In this document: positions 42,329 to 49,212 of the stretch, one piece after another
How positions within the stretch are numbered: position 1 is the first letter of the stretch
Layout of the letters: the number at the start of each line of letters is the position of its first letter
Source: Streptomyces cylindrosporus
GTDB taxonomy: Bacteria > Actinomycetota > Actinomycetes > Streptomycetales > Streptomycetaceae
DNA length: 64,000 nucleotides
Assembly (NCBI RefSeq): GCF_022698165.1
Contig: NZ_JALDAY010000008.1
Coordinates: 434,001 to 498,000, forward strand
Reading direction: 5' to 3'
The notes under the pieces: generated by a model
The model's database searches: none
The model's input: the letters and a program-made list of their open reading frames with translations, nothing else
Told to the model about the DNA's origin: nothing
Made by a program: the position numbers and the translations under genes

Positions 42329-44458
42329 TCACTGCCGTCCGGGGTCGTCCGGGCTCCGCGAGAAGACCGTGTCGCCTGCCATGGCCACGATCGCGTCCTT
42401 GACGAGCAGCACCTGCGGCGGGGAGTCCTGCGCCTGGTCCCCCGGGTTTGCCAGCGCGGAGGTCCGCCACACCACCGCTCCGGTGCGGCTGTCCAGCGCG
42501 AGCAGCCGGCCGAAGCGGTTGGCGAAGTAGACCCGCTTGTACGTCGTCGACACCACCGGCGCGGACAGGCTCTCCATGTCCGTCGTCCGCTGCCACAGCC
42601 GTCGGCCGCTGTGTGCCGACACCGCGGTGACGGTTCCGTCGGACCGGACGAAGTAGACGACCCCGTCCACGAGGGTGGCCGCGCCGGTCAGCGGGCGGGC
42701 CAGCGCGGTGCGTTCGACCTGGTTGGTCTCCAGGTTCACCCGCAGCAGGGCGTTGTACGGGCGTTGGTAGCCGCTGTCGTACACGTCCTTCGCGGTCTGC
42801 GGGGCGAGGAACAGGGGCTGCCCGTCGACGGTGCCGAGTGACAGCGCCTTCTTGGGCAGGGTGGCGGTCTCGGTGAGGCTGCCTGGGCCGAGCTTCATGA
42901 GGTCGATCGGGGCCTGGCCGGGCTCGCTGCCCGTCGAGCACAGGGCGTAGGGGCGGCCGCCCAGCGCCGACGGGGTGCAGATTTCGTCCAGTGCGGGCGC
43001 CTGCCACAATTCCTTGCCCGCGGGGCCGTACGCGACGAACGACGAGGAGTCGGGGGACAGGGTCAGCAGGCCGCCGTCGTACAGGACCGCGTCCTCGCTC
43101 GCGCTGATGTCGTGCTGCCAGCGCCGGTGCCCGGTGGCGGCGTCGAGGGCGACCACGCGCCTGCTCGTCTGGTCCGGTTCCTCGTAGACGTAGACCAGCC
43201 CGTCGCGGACGCCGATCGGCCGCACCTCGGTGGGGCGGGTGCCGGCCCGCCATGCGACGTGGCCCGAGGCCGCGTCGACCCGGGCGACCGTGATGCCCGT
43301 ACCGCCGCAGAACAGGGCGGTGCTTCCCTGCGCGACGCATCCGGGGGTGTTGTATTCGAGGGGAATGCCCTTCATGTCGTAGCGCAGGGCCGTGCGCCAC
43401 GGTCGCCAGCCGTCGGGCAGCGACGCGGTGCGGGCGGTCGCCGTGGGTTTCGAGGAGGAAGCGGGGGAGGGGGCCGACTCGACGGCCGCCACTCCTACGC
43501 CGACCAGCGTGACGGCGAGCGCCGCGCCGAGGCCGGTGAGCAGCAGCCGGGGCCGGCGTCGGCCCGCGGGGCCGGTCACCGAGGTGGTCGGCGCGGGGCG
43601 GGGGCGGGGTCTCGGGGACGTCCCGGTCTTCGCGGGCGCGACGGCGTCGGACTCCGGCAAGGCCTGGAACAGGCGGTGCAGGGCCGCGGGTTCCGGGCGG
43701 GCGGCCGGGTCCTTGTCCAGGCAGCGCCGGACGGCGTCCACGAGCTCCGCGGGCACCCCGTCGAGGTCCGGGGGCTCGTACATCACCTGGTAGCCGGTCA
43801 TGTACGGGGTGTCCGCGTCGAAGGGGCTCGTCCCGACGGCCGCGAACACCAGCAGCGAGCCCAGCGAGAACACGTCCGAGGCCGGGGTGACGTCACGGGG
43901 CGAGGCCAGCTGTTCCGGCGACATGAAGGGCGGGGTGCCGATCATGTTCCCGGTCATGGTGAGGTGCTGGTGGTCGGCGGCGCGCGATATGCCGAAGTCG
44001 ATGACGCGCGGCCCGTCCTCGGTCATCAGCACGTTGCCCGGTTTGAGGTCCCGGTGCACCAGGCCCGCCCGGTGGATGTCGCGCAGCGCCTCGGCGAGCC
44101 CCAGCCCGAGGGCGCGCAGTTGCCGCAGGCTCAACGGGCCGTCCTTCGCCACGACCTCGGCGAGACTGCGGCCCGGCACGTACAGGGTCGCCATCCACGG
44201 TCGTTCGGCGTCCGGGTCGGCGTCCAGGACCGGCGCGGTGAAGGCGCCGCTCACCTTGCGCGCGGCCGCGATCTCCTGCCGGAAGCGGGTGCGGAACTCC
44301 TCTTCCTGCGCGTACGGCCCGTGCACGAGCTTGACCGCGACCTGCCGGCCCGAGGCGGAGACGCCCAGGTAGACGACCCCCATGCCGCCCGATCCGAGCC
44401 GGCCGAGCAGGGTGTACCCGCCTATGGACTCCGGGTCTCCGGTACTCAGGGGCGTCAT
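42329..44458 (-). CDS. Ser/Thr protein kinase with PQQ-like beta-propeller sensor domain
   Basis: 709 residues, ATG with AAGGAGG upstream. The Hanks-type kinase domain covers about 10-275: GRLGSGGMGVVYLG (P-loop), VAVKLV (catalytic Lys), HRDLKPGNVLM, DFGIS and PPFMSPEQL. A Pro/Arg-rich juxtamembrane segment and one membrane helix (about 330-350) lead to an extracytoplasmic region (about 370-709) with repeated blades such as GHVAWRAGTRP, GHRRWQHDIS, GRRLWQRTTD and GAVVWRTSALA, a PQQ/WD40-like propeller. It would transmit an outside signal to protein phosphorylation. The ECF sigma gene diverges from it. Confidence 0.93.
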   Translation of the reverse strand: MTPLSTGDPESIGGYTLLGRLGSGGMGVVYLGVSASGRQVAVKLVHGPYAQEEEFRTRFRQEIAAARKVSGAFTAPVLDADPDAERPWMATLYVPGRSLAEVVAKDGPLSLRQLRALGLGLAEALRDIHRAGLVHRDLKPGNVLMTEDGPRVIDFGISRAADHQHLTMTGNMIGTPPFMSPEQLASPRDVTPASDVFSLGSLLVFAAVGTSPFDADTPYMTGYQVMYEPPDLDGVPAELVDAVRRCLDKDPAARPEPAALHRLFQALPESDAVAPAKTGTSPRPRPRPAPTTSVTGPAGRRRPRLLLTGLGAALAVTLVGVGVAAVESAPSPASSSKPTATARTASLPDGWRPWRTALRYDMKGIPLEYNTPGCVAQGSTALFCGGTGITVARVDAASGHVAWRAGTRPTEVRPIGVRDGLVYVYEEPDQTSRRVVALDAATGHRRWQHDISASEDAVLYDGGLLTLSPDSSSFVAYGPAGKELWQAPALDEICTPSALGGRPYALCSTGSEPGQAPIDLMKLGPGSLTETATLPKKALSLGTVDGQPLFLAPQTAKDVYDSGYQRPYNALLRVNLETNQVERTALARPLTGAATLVDGVVYFVRSDGTVTAVSAHSGRRLWQRTTDMESLSAPVVSTTYKRVYFANRFGRLLALDSRTGAVVWRTSALANPGDQAQDSPPQVLLVKDAIVAMAGDTVFSRSPDDPGRQ

Positions 44459-44611
44459 CGCGGATCCTCCTTCCCAGCGCCTGCCTGCGTCACGGGGATC
44501 AGGGTAGGTCGTCCACCTGAACCCGCCGGGCGCGCCCCAGCCGTGCACACGAGACCCACTAATGTGACCGTCGTCATAGGGACGAGGAGCGGCGGGCGGA
44601 CAGGGTCAGTC

Positions 44612-45250
44612 GTGGAACTTTCCCTGCGTGAACGGATACGGGCCGGTGACCCGGAAGCCTTCGCCGAGCTGTTCGACGCGCATGCCCGGGCCGTGTACGG
44701 CCATGCCGCCCGGCTGACCGGGGACGCGGGAGCCGCGGAGGACGTGGTGTCCCTCACATTCCTGGAGGCCTGGCGGCTGCGGGAGAAGCTGCGGCCCGAG
44801 GGCGCGGCGGCGGACCCCGGGTTGCCCGAGGGCGAGGGCCTGCGGCCCTGGCTCTACGGCATCGCCACCAACGTCCTGCGCAACACCCGCCGGGCCGCCC
44901 GTCGGCACAGCGCCGCGCTCGCCCGGCTCCCCGAGCGCCCCGCCGACCGCGACACGGTGCCCGACTTCGCGGACGCGCTCGTCGGCCGCCTGGAGGACGC
45001 CGAACGGCTCGCCGCGGCCCGCACCGCGCTCGGCCGGCTCCCCGGCCCCGAACGCGAGGTGTTCGCCCTGTGCGTGTGGTCCGGCCTGAGTTACGAGGCC
45101 GCGGGCGAGGCGCTCGGCGTACCGGCGAGCACCGTACGGTCCCGGCTCGCCCGGGCGAGACAGCGGCTGCGGCGCCTGTCGGAGGCGGAGCTGGCGGCCC
45201 GCGGCGGCCGCCGCGACACGGTCGGGTCGACACAGGAGAGGAACCGATGA
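44612..45250 (+). CDS. ECF-type RNA polymerase sigma factor
   Basis: 212 residues from GTG 44612. Region 2 is DPEAFAELFDAHARAVYGHAARLTGDAGAAEDVVSLTFLEAW, and region 4 is LPGPEREVFALCVWSGLSYEAAGEALGVPASTVRSRLARARQRLR. The region 2 helix has VVSLTF where most ECFs have VVQETF; this SLTF form is typical of the actinobacterial subgroup that pairs with CU044_5270-like proteins. That partner follows with a four-base overlap (ATGA). GTG 44564 is in frame but overlaps the TAATGT -10-like hexamer at 44560-44565, so it is less likely. Confidence 0.9.
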   Translation: MELSLRERIRAGDPEAFAELFDAHARAVYGHAARLTGDAGAAEDVVSLTFLEAWRLREKLRPEGAAADPGLPEGEGLRPWLYGIATNVLRNTRRAARRHSAALARLPERPADRDTVPDFADALVGRLEDAERLAAARTALGRLPGPEREVFALCVWSGLSYEAAGEALGVPASTVRSRLARARQRLRRLSEAELAARGGRRDTVGSTQERNR

Positions 45251-46146
45251 ACCCCGAAGAGCGCGAAGAGCCGGCCCTGCTGCTGCCGAGTCCGGGCGAA
45301 CCGGTCCTGACCGACGACCGCCACGACCTGCTGAAGACCCACCTGCTGCGGGAACTCACCGTCACGCGAAGGGCGACCCCGCGCCGCCGGTTCGCCCTGA
45401 TCGCCGTACCCGTCGCCACCGCCGTCGTCGCGGCCGCGGTCGTCGTCGGTGTCGGCCGCACCGGGACCCCCGCCACCGACCCGCGGGCCGTCGACCTCCT
45501 CAACCGCATCGCGGCGGTCGCCGCCACCAGGAAGGCCGTGGCCGTCCGCGACGACCAGTACCTCTACGTCCGCACCCAGGGCTTCATGAAGTTCTCCGAC
45601 AAGGACGTGCGGACCCTGCGGGAGTCCAGCTGGACTGCCGTGGACGGCAAGCGCCCGGGACTGCGCCGGATCACCGTGCTGAACGGCCCGCCGTTCCGCC
45701 CGCGCGACCCCTTCTCCTCGTACTCCAAGGGCACGCACGACATGCGGCTCAGCCCCGACCCGAACGTCACCACCTTCCGTGAGCTGGAGGCCCTGCCCAC
45801 CGACCCGGACGCGCTACTGCGGAAGATCTACGACGACACGAAGGACGACAGGGGCCAGGCGCTGGAGCGGATCGGCGACATGCTCGCCGAGGCCGGTCTC
45901 CTGCCCGAGCTGGACGCCGCGCTCTACCGGGCCGCGGCGAAGGTCCCGGGCGTCTCGGTCGTCGCGAACGCCAAGGACTACGCGGGCCGTTCGGGCATCG
46001 GGCTGGCCTTCCGGGGCCGCGAGGAGCGGGAGGTGTGGGTGTTCGACAAGGAGTCCCTCGCCTATCTGGGCTCGGGCACGGAGGCGCTGCTCGACGTGGG
46101 CGTCGCCGACAAGGCGGGCGAGACCCCCGAGGCCCCGGACGACTGA
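45247..46146 (+). CDS. CU044_5270-family membrane protein, likely sigma-factor partner
   Basis: 299 residues. A cytoplasmic N-terminus of about 48 residues with LTDDRHDLLKTHLLREL precedes one membrane helix (FALIAVPVATAVVAAAVVVGVG). The extracytoplasmic region (70-299) contains VDLLNRIAAVA, DDQYLYVRTQG and ALLRKIYDDTK, as in the CU044_5270 family. It is coupled to the ECF sigma gene by a four-base overlap. An anti-sigma role is plausible from gene order and topology, but no zinc-finger anti-sigma motif (HxxxCxxC) is present. It ends 23 bases from the convergent NarL-type regulator gene. Confidence 0.84.
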   Translation: MNPEEREEPALLLPSPGEPVLTDDRHDLLKTHLLRELTVTRRATPRRRFALIAVPVATAVVAAAVVVGVGRTGTPATDPRAVDLLNRIAAVAATRKAVAVRDDQYLYVRTQGFMKFSDKDVRTLRESSWTAVDGKRPGLRRITVLNGPPFRPRDPFSSYSKGTHDMRLSPDPNVTTFRELEALPTDPDALLRKIYDDTKDDRGQALERIGDMLAEAGLLPELDAALYRAAAKVPGVSVVANAKDYAGRSGIGLAFRGREEREVWVFDKESLAYLGSGTEALLDVGVADKAGETPEAPDD

Positions 46147-46169
46147 ACAGCCCGTACACGCGACGGTGT

Positions 46170-46829
46170 TCACGTCAGACGGCGCAGGTCCTCCAGATAG
46201 CGCAGGACCGCGGCCACCCGGCGGTCCACCTGGTCCGTCGGGGACAGGTCGAGCTTGGCGAAGATGCTGCGGATGTGCTTGTGGACGGCGCCCTCGGTGA
46301 CCACGAGCCGTCCGGCGATCGCGGAGTTGCCCAACCCCTCGGCCATCAGGGCGAGTACGTCCCGTTCCCGCGGGCTGAGCCGGTCCAGCCGGGTGTCCTG
46401 GCGGGAGCGGGTGAACAGCTGCGCGACGACCTCCGGGTCGATGGCGGTGCCGCCGGACGCCACCCGGTGCAGGGCGTCCAGGAACTCCTCGACCCGGCCG
46501 ACCCGTTCCTTGAGCAGATAGCCGAGACCGCCCACACCTCCGCCGAGCAGCTCGGTGGCGAAGCTCTGCTCGACGTACGCGGACAGGACCAGCACGGCCA
46601 GACCGGGCCGCCGGCGCCGGGCCTCGACCGCGGCGACGATCCCCTCGTCGGTGTGCGTCGGCGGCATCCGTACGTCGAGGATGGCGACGTCCGGCCCGTG
46701 CGCGTCGATGGCGGCCAGCGCCTCGTCGGGGGTGCCCGCCGTGGCCACCACGTCGAGGGACTCGGCGCGCAGCAGCAGGGCGAGCCCCTCGCGCAGCAGC
46801 GGGTCGTCCTCGGCTATCACGATGCGCAT
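46170..46829 (-). CDS. NarL/LuxR-family response regulator
   Basis: 219 residues from ATG 46829, with GGAG six bases upstream. The receiver domain has VIAEDDPLLREGL, phosphoacceptor D52 in AILDVRMPP and the conserved Lys in YLLKERV. The output domain (about 155-210) is a LuxR helix-turn-helix: LSPRERDVLALMAEGLGNSAIAGRLVVTEGAVHKHI. The cognate kinase gene lies immediately upstream with one base between them. The divergent ABC exporter genes are the likely targets. GTG 46841 is an alternative start overlapping the kinase stop. Confidence 0.92.
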   Translation of the reverse strand: MRIVIAEDDPLLREGLALLLRAESLDVVATAGTPDEALAAIDAHGPDVAILDVRMPPTHTDEGIVAAVEARRRRPGLAVLVLSAYVEQSFATELLGGGVGGLGYLLKERVGRVEEFLDALHRVASGGTAIDPEVVAQLFTRSRQDTRLDRLSPRERDVLALMAEGLGNSAIAGRLVVTEGAVHKHIRSIFAKLDLSPTDQVDRRVAAVLRYLEDLRRLT

Positions 46830-46830
46830 G

Positions 46831-48120
46831 TCACGCTCCACAGGGCAGGTCCACCTTCAAAGTCGTGGGGCCGCCGGGCGGGCTGGCCACGGCGAGGGTG
46901 CCGTCGAGTGCGGCGACGCGGCGGCGGATGCCGGTGAGGCCGGAGCCGCCGTCCTCGTCGGCCCCGCCGCGTCCGTCGTCCTCGACTTCGAGGAGCAGAC
47001 GGCCGCCGCGGCTGCGGGCCGTGACGGTCGCCTGCCGTGCGCCGCTGTGCTTGGCGATGTTGGTGAGGGCCTCGGCGACCACGAAGTAGGCGGTCGCCTC
47101 GACGGACGCGGCGCAGCGTTCGGGCACGTCGACGTCGATACGGCACGGCACCGCGCTGTTCGCGGCGAGTCCGGAGAGCGCCCCGGCGAGTCCGCGGTCG
47201 GCGAGCACCGGCGGCAGGATACTCCGGGCGACCGTGCGCAGCTCAGCGAGGGCCTGTTCGGCGGCGGACTGGGCGCGCTCCAGGATCTCGTCGGCGCGGG
47301 CGGGGTCGCGGGCGACCATGCGGCGGGCGGCGCCGAGCAGCACGGTGACGGAGACGACCCGGTTCTGCGTGCCGTCGTGCAACGAGCGCTCGATGCGCCG
47401 CAGTTCGGTGGCGTGGGCGTCGAGGGCGGCGGCGCGGGTGGCGGTGAGTTCGGCGATACGGAGGGACAGATCCGTCTCCGGTCCGGCCGCGAGGAGTTCA
47501 CGTCCCGGCCGGGCCTGCAGCCTGGCCATGCCCGGGCCGAGCCCGAGGACGATGAGGATCCAGCCGACGCCCAGCAGGGCCACGGCGAGCGCGTCCGGCC
47601 AGGAGTGCGCGGTGCCGACCCCCACCGAGGTGGCGGTCGTGTTCGTGGGCGCGAACTTCCAGTACAGCGGGAACGCGCTGTCGCGCACGGCCGAGACCGG
47701 GAGGATGACGCCGAGCAGGCCCAGCAGGAGTCCCAGGGTGGCGTGCCGGACCAGCCAGCGCAGTTCCCGCCGGGTGGTCGGGTCGACGAGGGCGGCCCGC
47801 AGCCGCGTCGGCGGGGGCTCGGGGGCGACGACCTCGGGCCCGCGGCGGCCGAGCCGGCGGCGTTCCCGGCCGGCCAGGGCGTGCAGCGCGCGCAGAAACG
47901 CGGGCGCCATGAGCAGTCCCACGCCGACCGCGCCGGTCACGGCGGTGACGGCGAGCCAGAGCAGCACGAGCAGGGCGAGGAACGCGGTGCCGAGCCCGGA
48001 GGCGAGCTCGCCCAGCGCGGCGCCGGCGGCACGCAGGGTCCGTACGACCGTCTCCTTGAGGCCCGTGTCCCGGCCGCCGTCCTCGGCGTTCCGCTGAAGG
48101 GCCGTCCGCTGAAGGGTCAT
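46831..48120 (-). CDS. NarL-type sensor histidine kinase (HisKA_3)
   Basis: 429 residues, ATG with GGGAGG upstream. Four hydrophobic segments occupy about 42-75 and 125-200, with a short extracytoplasmic loop (SAVRDSAFPLYWKFAPTNTTATSVG) that may be the sensor. The HisKA_3 dimerisation box is IERSLHDGTQNR with H248, and the HATPase domain has EALTNIAKHSGA (N box) and GSGLTGIRRRV (G box). It pairs with the response regulator just downstream. Divergence from a small membrane protein and ABC exporter suggests it senses a membrane-active compound or envelope damage, as LiaS- and BceS-like systems do; this is inference. Confidence 0.92.
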   Translation of the reverse strand: MTLQRTALQRNAEDGGRDTGLKETVVRTLRAAGAALGELASGLGTAFLALLVLLWLAVTAVTGAVGVGLLMAPAFLRALHALAGRERRRLGRRGPEVVAPEPPPTRLRAALVDPTTRRELRWLVRHATLGLLLGLLGVILPVSAVRDSAFPLYWKFAPTNTTATSVGVGTAHSWPDALAVALLGVGWILIVLGLGPGMARLQARPGRELLAAGPETDLSLRIAELTATRAAALDAHATELRRIERSLHDGTQNRVVSVTVLLGAARRMVARDPARADEILERAQSAAEQALAELRTVARSILPPVLADRGLAGALSGLAANSAVPCRIDVDVPERCAASVEATAYFVVAEALTNIAKHSGARQATVTARSRGGRLLLEVEDDGRGGADEDGGSGLTGIRRRVAALDGTLAVASPPGGPTTLKVDLPCGA

Positions 48121-48191
48121 GAGTCGCCCTCCCTTCGTCGCCAAGGACCTTATGCCGCACGCCGGTTGGCCGTCAGCTCCGGGCCCCGGAA

Positions 48192-48207
48192 GTACAGCCT
48201 GCTGTAC
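48192..48207. promoter_or_regulatory. Perfect inverted repeat in the kinase/ABC divergent promoter region
   Basis: GTACAGC-ct-GCTGTAC, 7-2-7, located 72 bases before the kinase start and 86 bases before the small-membrane-protein start. Size and place fit an operator for the NarL-type response regulator controlling both directions. Confidence 0.55.
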
Positions 48208-48292
48208 CTCGAACCGGGCGGGCTGCGGGATCGGCCGGGAGGGGTGCTGATCCATAGCGTCGGTGACGACAGCCGACCTCGGGAGGAACCCC

Positions 48293-48493
48293 GTGCAGAA
48301 CACCGACTCGCCCACTCTCACCCGCGGGGACGTAGCCCGCGCGCTGCTCTGGATCCTGGTGGTGATCAGCGCCGTCGCCAACATGGCGGCCTCCTACGGC
48401 CAGGCGGACACCTGGGTGCATCTGGCCTGCGGCGCGGTCACCGTGCTCTGCGGCGGCGCCCTCGTCGTGCGCAGCCTGCGGGGCCGGCGATGA
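48293..48493 (+). CDS. Small two-helix membrane protein at head of ABC exporter operon
   Basis: 66 residues from GTG 48293, with GGGAGGAA upstream. Two membrane helices (about 17-36 and 42-60) with a short loop (SYGQADTWVHL) and a basic tail (RSLRGRR). No family recognised. The gene overlaps the ABC ATPase gene by four bases (ATGA), so it is translated with the transporter and may be an accessory or sensor subunit. Small proteins of this type are often missed in annotation. Confidence 0.75.
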   Translation: MQNTDSPTLTRGDVARALLWILVVISAVANMAASYGQADTWVHLACGAVTVLCGGALVVRSLRGRR

Positions 48494-49209
48494 GCCCGGC
48501 CATCGCCCTGGACCGGGTCGCCAAGGAGTACCCGGGAGGCGTGCGCGCCCTCGACGAGGTGTCGCTGACCGTGGAGCGCGGCACCTTCCTCGCCGTGATG
48601 GGCCCGTCCGGCTCCGGCAAGAGCACGCTGATGCACTGCGCGGCCGGGCTGGACTCCCCGACCTCGGGCAGCGTCCGTATCGACGGCCACGAGATCGCGG
48701 GCCTGAACGAGACCCGGCGCACCGAACTGCGCCGGGAACGCGTCGGGTTCGTGTTCCAGGCGTACAACCTGATCCCCTCGCTCAGCATCGAGGACAACAT
48801 CACCCTGCCCCTGCGGTTGGCGGGCCGCACCCCGGACCACGACTGGCTGCGCACGCTGGTGGAACGCGTCGGCCTCGCCGACCGGCTCACCCACCGCCCG
48901 GCCGAGCTCTCCGGCGGACAGCAACAACGGGCCGCGGTGGTACGGGCGTTGGTGGCCAGGCCCGCCGTCGTGTTCGCCGACGAGCCGACCGGCGCGCTCG
49001 ACCTGCGCAGCGCCCACGAGGTCCTCGACCTGCTGCGGGACCTCGTGAACGACCTCCGGCAGACGGTCGTGATGGTCACCCACGACCCGGCCGCCGCGGC
49101 CCGCGCCCACCACGTCCTGGTGATGGCCGACGGCCGGGTGGTCGAGGCCCTCAAGGCACCGACCGCGCCCGAACTGGCCGACCGTCTCGTCGCGTTGGGA
49201 GAGGTGTGA
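48490..49209 (+). CDS. ABC transporter ATP-binding protein (MacB/LolD-type)
   Basis: 239 residues. Walker A is MGPSGSGKSTLMHC, the Q loop is VFQAYNLIPSLSIEDNI, the signature is LSGGQQQRAAVVRAL, Walker B is VVFADEPTGALD and the H loop VMVTHDP. The DEPTGALD form is typical of the MacB/FtsE/BceA group, which works mechanically with FtsX-fold permeases. It is the middle gene of a three-gene operon (small membrane protein, ATPase, permease), all nearly overlapping. The adjacent divergent two-component system probably induces it. Confidence 0.95.
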   Translation: MSPAIALDRVAKEYPGGVRALDEVSLTVERGTFLAVMGPSGSGKSTLMHCAAGLDSPTSGSVRIDGHEIAGLNETRRTELRRERVGFVFQAYNLIPSLSIEDNITLPLRLAGRTPDHDWLRTLVERVGLADRLTHRPAELSGGQQQRAAVVRALVARPAVVFADEPTGALDLRSAHEVLDLLRDLVNDLRQTVVMVTHDPAAAARAHHVLVMADGRVVEALKAPTAPELADRLVALGEV

Positions 49210-49212
49210 GCC

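Noticed and set aside
48192..48207. Transcription terminator at the palindrome between kinase and ABC genes
   Set aside because: The flanking genes diverge, so a terminator has no use there; an operator fits better.
46555..48490. Long plus-strand extension before the ABC ATPase
   Set aside because: It is antisense to the two-component genes; the ATPase has a good ATG start overlapping the upstream small gene.
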